Assembly: GCA_013995675.1 (NCBI GenBank)
Contig: VWRR01000005.1
Span: 630,501-694,500 of the forward strand
Length of the DNA stretch: 64,000 nt
Direction: 5' to 3'
Source: Cyanidiococcus yangmingshanensis
Lineage: Eukaryota > Rhodophyta > Bangiophyceae > Cyanidiales > Cyanidiaceae
The position numbers and the translations under genes are program-made. Shown piece by piece: positions 10,036-19,943 of the stretch (its first letter is position 1; the number at the start of each line of letters is the position of its first letter). The notes under the pieces were generated by a model. That model saw nothing but the letters and a program-made list of their open reading frames with translations. It was not told where the DNA came from and did not search any database.

Positions 10036-11084
10036 TCGCGCGCGACCCTAGCCTTGCTACGGCACCGCTCCGTAAAATCCAGTCGCTTTCGAACGCAACA
10101 AAGTCGTACTGAACGCACTGAATGACGTGAAATGGCGCTACCTCGCTTGCAGCTCCCAGGTGCCCTGTAGGTTGGTAAGAAACGCAGGGTGCAGTCGCGA
10201 GGACGACACACCACCCGCCAAGTCTTTCATCGTGCTTGTTTGCCTCTTCTGCTTGCGTGAACTTTGAACTCGAGACCAGAGCGTACACTTACGTTTATTA
10301 GGAGTGAGACCAGTACAGAAACCTTTGATTTGTTGTTTTCAAGGTCTCGTTTGCGGCAACGCTTGGGACACGACTATGTCGACGAGAAGCATGTGCGCAG
10401 CAGCGAGTCGCTCTCCGGTTCACCAGAGACGCTTTGTTTCCTGTTAGAATAGGGATGAAACGCACCTTGGTCTTGTGGGGTTTCTCTCGATAGAACTCAC
10501 TCCAGATAGGAAACGAGGTATGAATTGTTCTCTTTCTCTCTCTCCTGGTAGATCCCTGCTCGTTTCCAGCATCATTCAAGTTCCTTCTCTCTGCGTTGCA
10601 CTACAGGTGCTGTTGGAGGATACGGGCTCTCTAACCCCGCTGCGGTGCTGGGCATGATTCTCTCACCAACTGGGACGAAACGGGGACACGTCATTGTTCT
10701 ATTTTTGCTCATGAAGCTACGCTTTATTAGAGATCCCGCACGAAACGATTGCCTGATAAATGACGAGGACAAAGGTAGTATTTGCTCCAATATCGGCATC
10801 GATGTTCATGACGAGTCCATATGCGGTCTGGTTGATTAATCTCCGGTCTGGTTCTTGTACCAGTTCTCAGTGCGGTGTTCAGCAGTGTATCTCATGATAG
10901 GCTGGGGTCCCCAACGTCGGCTCTGACCCGATCAGGCGAAATTTGAACTTGTCTGATGAAGGTGATATTCAGAACATATACATCCATTGGCACTCTGGAT
11001 GTGCTTTATACCGTAATCGATTCACCATAGCATCGCCTTCTTCGACAGCTCGCGATGAGGTTCGAACCTTACTCGGATTAGCGT
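10036..11084. other. Intergenic, no gene seen
   Basis: It may hold the missing N-terminal codons of the plastid-type protein (basic Ser/Arg-rich frames at 10032-10288) and the 3' region of the cryptochrome gene. I see no RNA gene. Confidence 0.45.
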
Positions 11085-14060
11085 TCACTTGTTTCTAGTT
11101 CGTCGAACGAGGCCATAAGCGTATGGGCCTCGAACACCGCCGTGAGCACGTCGATCCCACTGGCCCGTGACCTCGAGCCCGAGCGTACTCTGCAAGAATT
11201 GCTTCATTTTTGCGACGGTTAATGTTCGTCCGAGACAGCCGCTTTTCCGCCGAACATAGGCGCGCTGGCTTGCTGAATTTAACGCCGGACAAGGACGTGC
11301 TTCTCTGGCAAGTTCCGCTTTGAGTGAACGGAGTCGCACAAAGTCTGTATGTGGTCCAAAGGCAGCGTTCGATGTGATCATATAATTCAGTGCAAGAAAC
11401 TGGGCGAAACAATGAAATGGATGGTTTGGCTGTTGAGACACCTGGTCCAGGGCCTGTTGGCGTTCAGCTAGGTTCAGTAGACTCGCTCGTGTGAGATTTC
11501 GCGGACCACGTCGTCGCCTTGGCGGTGGCTCACATGCTTCTGTCGTCACGCTTGGTGCGCTCGTGGAGATGGGCGAGATCGCCCTGGTGTCTTCGTCAGC
11601 GCTGCGTCGACGCGCGTGGCTTTGGAGCGCCTCTTTGATTGGTTCAGTTCTAGCAACAACGCTGCGTTCTGGACCGGGCGTCGGGCTCGCCGAGCCGCTT
11701 GGCCAGAGCAGATAGTCATTGATCCGCTCGGCATGGATCGAGTTGTTCTGTGCAAAAGATCTAGAGGTATCCGTGAAATGCTGTGGCATATGTGAGGAGT
11801 CGGATAGGGGTTGCCGTCCGGACGACTGCACCGCGCGGTTCCAGTGAAGAGCCTCGTGCGCGCTCCCAGCCGCTCCATGATCGCTTCGGTCCATGTTATC
11901 GAGATCATGTTCGTCGTGGCCGTCAGGAGCCGGGGTGAGCTCATCGACGACAATCGTCATACCGCTGATAGAGGCATGTTGCGTCAAGTTCGGCGCCTGC
12001 TCCATAAAATTCAGTGCCTCTATCTCAGATTCATCCGCGTCTGGAGTCGCTTGCTCCAACCATAATTGTGGCTGCTGGAGGTCAATCAGCGACCACAACG
12101 AACGAGTCGGCTGGCGAAGGACGAAGATTCGTCTCATCAAATCCATGGAGTTGAGCGCTCGAGCTCGGGCCACACGCGAGTCAATCACTGGCTGCACGTA
12201 GCAAGAGTCAGGGGCGATACCAGCTCGGGCGAGCACATGGGCCGGCGCTCGCCACGGTCGGTGGATGTAACGCGCTGGTAAAGCTGCCAGCTCAGGCACC
12301 CAGTGCCTAACGTACGCCCCTTGGGGATCCTCACGAAGCCCATAGGTAATTGGATTGACGATGCAAGCAAACGGAAATGCGTCCGTATGGCAGCCAGCAG
12401 TCCATTGCCAGCCCAGTGCCTGGCAAGCGATGTCGCCGTCGAGCACATGATCGTAGAGAAAACGCAAACCGTGCTGCCATGGAATCAGCAGATATTTGGT
12501 GAGAAATCCCGCAATCATGAATCGAATCCGATTGTGCAAGTACCCGGTCGAGCGCAGTTCTCTGATAGCGGCGTCAATGATGGGGTAGCCTGTCTGGCCG
12601 CTCCGCCAGATTTCAAGCATGGCTTGGTCATCCCAGCGCCATGGAAACGCGCGAAACTCAGGAAGAAGCGGCTCCTCACATGCATGAGGATTATGAAATA
12701 ACAGATGATAGGCGAACTCGCGCAAACACATATTTTTGAGGAACGCTTTTGCTGACCCAATCGTCCGCCGCATGCGTTCATGACAACGATCTACGGACAT
12801 CTCCGATGGCTTGAGGTCGCTTTCGTTCGCGCCGTTCTCAGACCTCCCTTGTGAGTTCCTGTCGCTGTAAGGGTCGTCCTCATCCACCTCCTCGTCATCC
12901 TCGTGGTCGTAAATGTAGTAGTTACTGCCGCTCGATCCACGTGGTCGATAAACACGAGCTCGCAGCGGGAACATGGGCACAGCCCGACCCGCTGCGGTAC
13001 TCGAAACCAGTGTAGATGCTCCCGAAATTGGCCGAGTCGACTCAATACGCTGAAGCGGTGGCGACGCATCCGCGCTGGCTCTCAGCTGTGTCGTCGTTTC
13101 AGCAGGCTGCCCATCAATCTCATCCGCCTCAATCTCAGACATGATCGCGGCGTATAGTTGTCGCGGACTAATCTCTCCGAACCGAATGTGGATAGAGAGG
13201 CGGCTCGTGCCATCAAGGGAACAACGCGACTCTCGTCGACCGAATTTTGGGTACCTCTCATGCAGGAACCGGGACAAGACGAGAAGCGCAGCTCGCTCCC
13301 CAGCAAGTGGCCACATTCGCTCCATTTGCGCACACCACTCCGTGCTCAGATCCGCCGTCAGCTCTAGGTTCTGAATCTCGGTACGGGTAATATTCTGTCG
13401 AGCACCGGGAACAACACGCAAACTCGTTGGTGCTGGCGTCGGCGGCGCCGGTCTAGGACAGGCGAGCCATTTTTCCATGAATGGATGGAATTCGCAGAAG
13501 GGCTCTCCATTCTCTTGAGTGAGCTCCCATGGCTCTACCAGGAGCTCCGACTTGAAGCTGATCATTTCAACGTGCCATACGGCCAGGCGTTGCTCCAGTG
13601 TCCGATCAACCTCTAGTGCACCAACATCATAACAGCGGTTGAAGTATACCGCGGATGCGTCAGTCTCTCGAACCAAAGACACGATGCATTCAACCAGGCT
13701 GCCTTGGCGGACAACGAGATGAGCGTCCTCACCATAGCGCGAGACCAGCTCGCGATCAAGCGCCAGCAATGACTCTCGCAGTCGCCATCGCCCTGCTTTC
13801 CCTGGCTTGCTCATCCAGGGCAGCAACGGATTCCAGACATAGACGGGGACAACTGGTGCCCCCGTTTCGACCGCTGCCGCCAGCGCCAGATGGTCCTCCA
13901 CACGCAGGTCGTGCCCCCGATACCATACCACGATGGGGTGCTCCGTGGAGGGCGACCGTCGCGCGCTGACGCCACGCCCCGCCTCCATCGAAGGCGAGCC
14001 GTTCAACGCCAACCATTGGCACTCCTCCGCGCTTGTCTCAGACTGAGAACAACCCTGCAT
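11085..14060 (-). CDS. Cryptochrome/photolyase family flavoprotein with long C-terminal extension
   Basis: This is a 991-residue member of the FAD-binding blue-light receptor and DNA-repair family. Residues 42-200 form the antenna-binding alpha/beta domain (VVWYRGHDLRVEDHLAL, HPFMEKW). FAD-domain motifs include RFGEISPRQLY (293-303), REFAYHLLFHN (447-457), GQTGYPIIDAAIRELRSTG (488-506), HNRIRFMIAGF, IPWQHG (526-531), GWQWTAG (550-556) and VRHWVPELAALP (584-595). The photoreduction Trp triad looks kept (near W474-476, W528, W551). A 120-residue insertion with an acidic run (EDDEEVDEDD) splits the FAD domain at about 310-425, and about 355 basic/Ser-rich residues follow it. The residue facing flavin N5 appears to be Gln547, not the Asn of photolyases or Asp of plant cryptochromes. 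Repair versus signalling cannot be decided. ATG start. Confidence 0.9.
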   Translation of the reverse strand: MQGCSQSETSAEECQWLALNGSPSMEAGRGVSARRSPSTEHPIVVWYRGHDLRVEDHLALAAAVETGAPVVPVYVWNPLLPWMSKPGKAGRWRLRESLLALDRELVSRYGEDAHLVVRQGSLVECIVSLVRETDASAVYFNRCYDVGALEVDRTLEQRLAVWHVEMISFKSELLVEPWELTQENGEPFCEFHPFMEKWLACPRPAPPTPAPTSLRVVPGARQNITRTEIQNLELTADLSTEWCAQMERMWPLAGERAALLVLSRFLHERYPKFGRRESRCSLDGTSRLSIHIRFGEISPRQLYAAIMSEIEADEIDGQPAETTTQLRASADASPPLQRIESTRPISGASTLVSSTAAGRAVPMFPLRARVYRPRGSSGSNYYIYDHEDDEEVDEDDPYSDRNSQGRSENGANESDLKPSEMSVDRCHERMRRTIGSAKAFLKNMCLREFAYHLLFHNPHACEEPLLPEFRAFPWRWDDQAMLEIWRSGQTGYPIIDAAIRELRSTGYLHNRIRFMIAGFLTKYLLIPWQHGLRFLYDHVLDGDIACQALGWQWTAGCHTDAFPFACIVNPITYGLREDPQGAYVRHWVPELAALPARYIHRPWRAPAHVLARAGIAPDSCYVQPVIDSRVARARALNSMDLMRRIFVLRQPTRSLWSLIDLQQPQLWLEQATPDADESEIEALNFMEQAPNLTQHASISGMTIVVDELTPAPDGHDEHDLDNMDRSDHGAAGSAHEALHWNRAVQSSGRQPLSDSSHMPQHFTDTSRSFAQNNSIHAERINDYLLWPSGSASPTPGPERSVVARTEPIKEALQSHARRRSADEDTRAISPISTSAPSVTTEACEPPPRRRRGPRNLTRASLLNLAERQQALDQVSQQPNHPFHCFAQFLALNYMITSNAAFGPHTDFVRLRSLKAELAREARPCPALNSASQRAYVRRKSGCLGRTLTVAKMKQFLQSTLGLEVTGQWDRRAHGGVRGPYAYGLVRRTRNK

Positions 14061-15026
14061 CAGTCACGTGTTAGCCGTCAAGACGAACCCCGCCAGTTTT
14101 GAACGGCGTCCTCGCTTCAAGCCAGCACCCAACGCTTCCCGAAACCTCCAACCAAAACTGTTCCCAAACTGCCCAGTCGAGAGCCCTTCAGGAACCGCAC
14201 ACCTCACAACAAGTTAAAAACCTCGGTTTCCAAGGACAATGAACCAGCCCAGTTCCAGCGCTCCCTACCAGCTCTCTGGGTGACCAGGTTTCGTAGCGCG
14301 TTTGCCGAGCATCGCCGAAGCGACTTCGAACAAAACGTCGATCTAGAGTGGCGTCGGCGGCGAGGCGCCCCCGGCAGGGCGAGATGGCGCAGTCGGTTCG
14401 GCATGGCGCGAGATGGAGCCCGCTCATCGACAGGTGGCCGAGCACGAGCCTGTCCGTGCGACGCACGCCACGCTTTGCGAGGAGCTATCGGTTCGCACTT
14501 GGTGCCACGCGCATTCATTGGTCGGTATTGAAGGTTGTTTGCCTGATGGACGTCTTCTCTGTCGCCTGCGCGCCTCAAACGCTTGAGATACAAAGCCGTC
14601 GTCGCCTCTGCCTACAGCGTACAATAGAGTTCTTGCGGTTGTCTCGAGAACCATTCGTGCATGATTGCGTGTCGATGCGGGCGTGACGCGCGGATGCGTG
14701 CGGTTGAGTGCATGCGTGTATGCGTGCGTGTCTATACGGATGCCTGTACGCTTTCGGATGCCTGTATGCTTACATGGATACGTGCTTGTTTCCGAGTACC
14801 AACGTGTCTATCTCGATACCTAAGGAATGATCCATGACTAGGTATTTGCTTCGCTGCCAGCGCTTTTATGCAAAGCGACTTGTTCACGCATGCATGCCCG
14901 CACATGCGTGCGCGCGTTCAAGCGTCACTTGATCGAGCGCAGGTGCGGGCAATTCATGGGCGATTGTGGCCCGTTACGTCACGGGTTAGGCAAGGACTCG
15001 TCGGAGGCTAACTCCATGGCCAGCCT
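14061..15026. other. Divergent intergenic region cryptochrome / CANT1
   Basis: It holds the promoters of the two divergent genes, and a GT/TG-rich stretch of imperfect repeats at about 14685-14790 in which a unit like CGGATGCCTGTA recurs. No protein-like frame is seen. Confidence 0.5.
14685..14790. repeat. TG-rich imperfect tandem repeat
   Basis: Short GCGTG/ATGCGTG units are followed by two copies of a unit like CGGATGCCTGTA. This is an ordinary microsatellite-like sequence upstream of the CANT1-type gene. Confidence 0.6.
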
Positions 15027-15030
15027 ATGA
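15016..15030 (+). promoter_or_regulatory. Minimal upstream ORF overlapping the CANT1 start
   Basis: The sequence ATGGCCAGCCTATGA is a four-codon ORF. Its stop codon overlaps the ATG of the nucleotidase gene (ATG at 15027). If it is transcribed, ribosomes would have to reinitiate or skip it, a classic translational brake. Inferred from sequence only. Confidence 0.4.
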
Positions 15031-16604
15031 TAGCTCCCCGCGGTAGCTCTCTCCAACGGGTATATCGCTCTAGTTCAGCCGGTTCTCTGGACGCTGACTC
15101 GGGTGGACCTGGTCGTGGCGGAACGCGTCCGAACAGTCGGCGCGCATCTTCCCGTTTTCGTTGGTTCGAAATGGTTGCCGATGCTCGCGATCGCCACGCT
15201 AATGGGTATGCAGGGAGCACGAACTCTCTCTCTAGTGTGGCGAGTCGTCAGAATAGCCTTGACTTGGAGAGCGGCCGATCAGAGTCCGGCGCTGGCGATA
15301 GGAACGACAAAGAGCGACGCAGTTCGTGGTATCTGGGTCTCGGCTTCTCTTCAGGACTGACGCCGCCTCCTCTCTCCAGCTCTCTATTGCCACCAACGAC
15401 AGCATCATCATCAGGCGGGTCGCCGCCCCATCCATTCAATCTGCTGAGCTGGTTGCGTCGGCGATCACTGCGAAACCTGTTGTGGTGGCTCTTACTGCTC
15501 TGCTTTTTCGGTCTGTTTTTGGACTTTATTCAAGATCACCTCATTCGGCAGACTAATTTGATGGTCTCACATGGGCATGACTACCGCAATGGGGACCTAT
15601 TTCGGCCGGATGAGGATTGGGGACCGCACATTCTCGGTGTGATTACCGATATGGATCGATTATCTGCCGTTCGCCAGCACGCGAAGCAGTCCGCGACTGA
15701 ATGGATAGCATATTTTCGTCGAGGACAACTTGAGTATCGTGCGCTTGCAGAGCCGGGAAACCGTTCCTCAACGGGCACATGGAGCATTCGGTGGCTCGAT
15801 CCAGCGCCTGGGGTTCGATTGACCACACAGCTAGGTGAATCTGGTCGCGGAATGGAGCTTAGCGAACTCGTCCGTTGGCGAGGGCACCTGCTGGCTCCCT
15901 GTGATCGTACAGGAATTGTGTACGAGATTCGTGATGCTCATGCTGCCCGTCCGTACGCAGCGTCGCGATACGTGCTTGCCACCGGTGATGGCGAGCATGT
16001 AAAAGGATTCAAAGCGGAATGGATGGCCGTGCAGCACAACGCCCTAGTGGTCGGCGGTCATGGCCGCGAAACCACTGATGCACACAACGGCACCCTTGTA
16101 CTGAATCATGACGCAATGTGGGTGAAACGGATTGCCTCAGACAGTGACGAACTCGTGCAACATTTGAACTGGACAGATCGATACGAGCGCTTGCGACAAG
16201 CGGCCGGAACTTCCTTCCCCGGTTATCTCGAACATGAAGCAGTGGCGTGGAGCGAGCGACGTGCCCAATGGCTCTTCCTTCCTCGACGCTTTAGTCGCGA
16301 GCCTTATGACGAGCTTGCCAACGAGTATCGCGGCTGGAATGGCTACCTGTTGGCAGACGAGAAAGTTCACCACATTCGAGTGAAACACCTGGATTTGCCG
16401 ATAGACGGAGAGCGTGGGTTCTCATCGGTCAAGTTTCTCCCGCACACTGGTGATCGTATCGCGATCGCTTTGCGTACAATCGAACATGAAGATGAGGGCG
16501 TCTATCGGACGTCGGTGATCGTGTTTCGAGTAGACGATGGGCACGTGCTCCTGAAGGACTTTGCGGTAGGTGATAGTAAGTATGAGGGCGTCGAATTTCT
16601 GTGA
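15027..16604 (+). CDS. CANT1-type calcium-activated apyrase (UDP/GDP nucleotidase)
   Basis: Soluble or type II membrane apyrases of this family hydrolyse UDP and GDP in the ER/Golgi lumen with Ca2+. They remove the inhibitory product of sugar transfer and supply UMP/GMP for nucleotide-sugar exchange. The 525-residue protein has a Ser/Arg-rich cytosolic N-terminus (1-145), one membrane anchor at about 149-167 (LLWWLLLLCFFGLFLDFI) and an apyrase beta-propeller from about 200 to the end. Landmarks are ILGVITDMD, GRGMELSELVRW, CDRTGIVYEI, EHVKGFKAEWMAVQ, VGGHGRE, PGYLEHEAVAWSE, FLPRRFSREPYDE, GFSSVKFLPHTGD and a terminal KYEGVEFL, in family order. It is downstream of a four-codon upstream ORF. 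The gene encoding UGGT, which releases UDP, lies 5 kb away. Confidence 0.92.
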   Translation: MIAPRGSSLQRVYRSSSAGSLDADSGGPGRGGTRPNSRRASSRFRWFEMVADARDRHANGYAGSTNSLSSVASRQNSLDLESGRSESGAGDRNDKERRSSWYLGLGFSSGLTPPPLSSSLLPPTTASSSGGSPPHPFNLLSWLRRRSLRNLLWWLLLLCFFGLFLDFIQDHLIRQTNLMVSHGHDYRNGDLFRPDEDWGPHILGVITDMDRLSAVRQHAKQSATEWIAYFRRGQLEYRALAEPGNRSSTGTWSIRWLDPAPGVRLTTQLGESGRGMELSELVRWRGHLLAPCDRTGIVYEIRDAHAARPYAASRYVLATGDGEHVKGFKAEWMAVQHNALVVGGHGRETTDAHNGTLVLNHDAMWVKRIASDSDELVQHLNWTDRYERLRQAAGTSFPGYLEHEAVAWSERRAQWLFLPRRFSREPYDELANEYRGWNGYLLADEKVHHIRVKHLDLPIDGERGFSSVKFLPHTGDRIAIALRTIEHEDEGVYRTSVIVFRVDDGHVLLKDFAVGDSKYEGVEFL

Positions 16605-17486
16605 AGATCCGGACTGTTTCAGGAATAGACGTGACGGCGGCCTTGCTGGAGATTGTATAAGCTTTCGAGGCAATATTCGATACTTTGGCAATCGAGTGTC
16701 TGTTCGATATTGCCTCGAAAAGGGCTCTCGACGAACGGTTTCGGTTTCGCATTCGGTGGGAGTCGCTGAACGCCGAATAACTTGATCCATAATGGTAGAC
16801 TGCGCGGAGCCACAATGAAATCTTACGGATCGCAGCCATTTTTATGGCCGAAACGGGAAGCGATAGGGAAGGCGTTTGTTGTCGATCAAAACCCTGTCTT
16901 ATTTCTTGACCTGCTCGCAGGGACTTGGTGGCGAGACCCCGCACGATTCTTCGCCAAGCGTCAAACACGACTAGTGACATTCTGAGACGCGTGCGTGAAG
17001 TCGATTTCTCCGAGGGGTCTGCAGACCTCGCGCGCATGCTAACGATCGCCCGTAGGAGGAGCGTTCTTGCTACACGAAACGAACCGGGAAGCGAACCCCG
17101 TGCATATTCTGTTCGGGAGCAGTTTTTTCTCTCGACAAAGTATTGAGTACAGTGCATGTGGTTTATGACTGCGAATCCAGACGATTCCAACCTCCGCCCC
17201 CATTCTTGATGACCTTGATTGTACAGCATTTGTGGCAATGGTGCCGCAGCGCGTGCAGGTCATGGCGACTTGCCCCGCCAGCAGCGTATCGCACGACGTA
17301 CGAGGCCGCATTGAGAACGCCTCGGTGTTGGCCCTAGAGGATGCGTCGATTGGAGCACCGCCTGCGGCCATCGAATCGAGACGAATGTGACCGCTCGTCG
17401 TCGTTCCTATTCATATCGCATCTAGCTCGCCAAAAATGGACCGTTGCAACTAGGCGAGAGGTTCGGAAGCATCGACTGCAGCGCGC
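16605..17486. other. Convergent intergenic region with strong inverted repeat
   Basis: It lies between the tail-to-tail nucleotidase and kinase genes. The inverted repeat at 16663-16720 is listed separately. A 269-codon minus-strand frame here is not protein-like. Confidence 0.5.
16663..16720. repeat. 13-bp perfect inverted repeat, 3' of CANT1 gene
   Basis: Arms TTTCGAGGCAATA (16663-16675) and TATTGCCTCGAAA (16708-16720) are perfectly complementary, with 32 bases between. It starts 58 bases after the nucleotidase stop codon, so it would fold in the 3' UTR. A role in 3' processing or mRNA stability is inferred. Confidence 0.6.
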
Positions 17487-19943
17487 TCAACCTGTAGGCG
17501 CTAATTTCGACATGTCCAGTGGCGCCAATGTCGGCGCTGGTGATTGTCTTTTTCGCAGAGCGGTGTCCAGCCCATGAGACGGCGTGCTGCTTCCGGAATG
17601 GGCGCCGTCGCTGGAAACGTCGCCGGATAAACGTCCTACTCGATTTCCCAAGGCAGCCAATTGTCCGCTGGAGCTATTGCTGGATAGACGAGGTGGTTTC
17701 GAAGCGTACTCCACTCGTGCCTTCATGTCCCTATCGATTCGAACGAGCTCTTGGTACACTTCCGCCATGGATGGTCGATCTTGCGGTCGTTCCTGAAGGC
17801 AGCGGTCTAGCAATCGTACGTACGCCCGTTTGTCCTCGTGCAGTTCTCCAGATGGCACGACTGGCATGCTCAGTCGTAGACCCTGGAAGGCAACCGCCAC
17901 CAAAACCTGCATTGGTTGCAAACCGGCAAATGGAATGCGCCGCGTGATGACCTCCCACGCCACGACGCCAAACGAGTACACATCACATTTTTCGTTGTGC
18001 GGCTCATTACGGATGACCTCTGGCGCGGTCCATTCAGGGGTGCCGCCAGCAATTCGACTCGTCAGAAAAGTCTTGTACTTGGCACGCGAGAGCCCGAAAT
18101 CGGATATTTTCACCCGCCAGTTCTCGCCCACGAGACAATTCATCGATTTCAAGTCACGATGAATGATCGGCGGATTGCAAGCGTGCAGATAAGTCATGCC
18201 CCGCGCAGCGTCCTGCATCATGGCTAAGCGCCGTCGCCAAGGCAGTCGCACGCGTCGTGCCGGGTCCGGCGGAGTGTGCAGCAAGTCAAAGAGGCTGCCT
18301 CGCGGCATGAGCTCGATGACAAGGCAGAGATTTGGCGGCGCAACGACTGCACCGAAGAATTGCAAGATGCACGGGTGGCGTAAATTGGCCATGATCTCGC
18401 ACTCGGCAAGGAATTCGCTCAATTCCTCCGTCGATAGCGGCCGATCGAGCAGGGACCGTTTCACAGCCACCTCGGTGCCGCGCCAAAGCGCCCGATGAAC
18501 CGACCCAAAGCCGCCGGCACCGATATGCTCGAGAATCTGTAGTTCGGACTCGTCAATCTGCCATCGGCACGCATGCAACGCTTGCGAGTCCTGCCGCGCT
18601 GGCGATTTTCCGTCGTAGACGAGAACCGGTGCCCATGGCGGCGACAGCGGCCTTCGATGCTCTCCCGCGCGAGCCGTTGGCGATGAGTCTGCCATCGTTG
18701 CCGCGCCCGTTTCGCGCTGTTGTCGCTGTGCCTCTGAAACGGTCGGTGTGCCATCACCAGCCTCAGAGTCATCGGCGATGTCTTCGTCCATGTGCACTGG
18801 TTCTGGCATGAAAAGCTCTCCGCTCGAGTGGCTGCGAGCTGAGCCCCGCTCCGCATCGATTTCCGGAGATCGTTTGCCGTCGCTGGCTTTCTGCCGACGT
18901 CGTCTTCGCTGACGCCACCACCAGAGCAGGACACTCAGCACGAGCAGCGACGAGCCTACAACGGCCAGAACCGTTGCTACAGCAATAACCCAAGAGGGAG
19001 CACTACCTGAGACATCACCACCGCTTTCAGGGCTCGTAGCGGGAGCCACACCGAGTGTCTGAACAACCCCACCCAATAATGTGACGGGTACACCAGCCGT
19101 ATCGCTCATGGCCCCCGAATCAATGTAATCTTGAAGTCCCTGGGTGGCATTGTCAGCTTCTGCACCCCGTGGAACAATCGCTGTGTACGTTGCATACACC
19201 GAGCCTGCATATAGGTTCGTCAAGTAGAACTGCGACGAGTTGAGCACATTGTTCGTACTATTGGCCATCCAGAGTTTCAGCTGTTCATTGTATGATTCAG
19301 TGAACTGGCTCATGGTCAGGTTCCGAATATACAAGGTCGCTTCCAGATACAGATACTCGCTCGCAGGTGACGGCATCGCAGGCGTTGGCACCGGACGCGC
19401 TCGTTTCTGTCCCGCGACCAGCGCGTCGGGAGTCGGCGTCGCACTGGACGGGTCATATACCGGAACCTCCTTATCAATGAGCGTGACCCGCAACCCCGCC
19501 ATGCGCGTCAACGCCCCACTATTAATCCAATCCGTGAGCGCAATCCGAACCGAGTCAGCAATTCCAGTCGGCACTTGAACCATAAATATGGCAATGCCCC
19601 CCTGAGCCTTGTATACGGTTAACGTTACAGGCGGCGGCTTGTGCACCGACGGAAAGTGCCCCTGAACAAACCGCTGTAGACCACTCTCTACCTGCAGAAT
19701 ATCGTATTCGTTCACCACTCCTGGAGAGGCGTCCAACACGAGTCGTACAACAAGCAGCTCATCGTCACGAGGCCAGTTCGAAGGGGTGGGACTCGTCTGT
19801 GGCGCCAGTCCCGCGAGAAACGTCGACTCGGGTGGACTGACTGGCTCTACCATGGGCACCGGCACCACTGCTCGTACCGACATCACACTCCATGAGCCAA
19901 TGATAAAAAGAAATAGCAACCATAGAAAGAGCGTCCGACTCAT
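17487..19943 (-). CDS. Receptor-like TKL (Raf/MAPKKK-type) protein kinase
   Basis: This is an 818-residue single-pass membrane kinase. Layout: signal peptide (1-25), ectodomain (26-315), one membrane helix (318-343, WVIAVATVLAVVGSSLLVLS), an Arg stop-transfer run, a Ser/Glu-rich linker, the kinase domain (462-740) and a Ser-rich tail. All catalytic elements are present: GAGGFG (475-480), AVK with Lys495, αC Glu in FLAECEIM, HRDLKSMN (Asp597), DFG (Asp615) and TPEWTAPEV. The pattern fits plant/amoebal TKL kinases. The ectodomain contains a duplicated domain of about 90 residues (about 62-156 and 198-291). Both copies end in a matching D-W/Y-I-x-SGA...AG...VTL signature, and an NxS/T-rich stretch precedes the second end. 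It presumably signals from the cell surface; the ligand is unknown. ATG start, no frame break. Confidence 0.88.
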   Translation of the reverse strand: MSRTLFLWLLFLFIIGSWSVMSVRAVVPVPMVEPVSPPESTFLAGLAPQTSPTPSNWPRDDELLVVRLVLDASPGVVNEYDILQVESGLQRFVQGHFPSVHKPPPVTLTVYKAQGGIAIFMVQVPTGIADSVRIALTDWINSGALTRMAGLRVTLIDKEVPVYDPSSATPTPDALVAGQKRARPVPTPAMPSPASEYLYLEATLYIRNLTMSQFTESYNEQLKLWMANSTNNVLNSSQFYLTNLYAGSVYATYTAIVPRGAEADNATQGLQDYIDSGAMSDTAGVPVTLLGGVVQTLGVAPATSPESGGDVSGSAPSWVIAVATVLAVVGSSLLVLSVLLWWWRQRRRRRQKASDGKRSPEIDAERGSARSHSSGELFMPEPVHMDEDIADDSEAGDGTPTVSEAQRQQRETGAATMADSSPTARAGEHRRPLSPPWAPVLVYDGKSPARQDSQALHACRWQIDESELQILEHIGAGGFGSVHRALWRGTEVAVKRSLLDRPLSTEELSEFLAECEIMANLRHPCILQFFGAVVAPPNLCLVIELMPRGSLFDLLHTPPDPARRVRLPWRRRLAMMQDAARGMTYLHACNPPIIHRDLKSMNCLVGENWRVKISDFGLSRAKYKTFLTSRIAGGTPEWTAPEVIRNEPHNEKCDVYSFGVVAWEVITRRIPFAGLQPMQVLVAVAFQGLRLSMPVVPSGELHEDKRAYVRLLDRCLQERPQDRPSMAEVYQELVRIDRDMKARVEYASKPPRLSSNSSSGQLAALGNRVGRLSGDVSSDGAHSGSSTPSHGLDTALRKRQSPAPTLAPLDMSKLAPTG

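Noticed and set aside
11047-11066. GGTTCGAACC palindrome, B-box-like on both strands
   Set aside because: Flanking bases do not form a T-stem and no A-box lies at a suitable distance.
14381-14520. A-box-like TGGCGCAGTCGG at 14385-14396 with GGTTCG further on, as a possible tRNA (also considered a permuted tRNA gene)
   Set aside because: No T-arm with a TTCRA loop and pairing stem, and no complementary acceptor ends in either order.
16429-17238. 269-codon minus-strand frame between the nucleotidase and kinase genes
   Set aside because: Overlaps the end of the nucleotidase gene on the other strand and shows no domain; probably a chance frame in a GC-rich genome.
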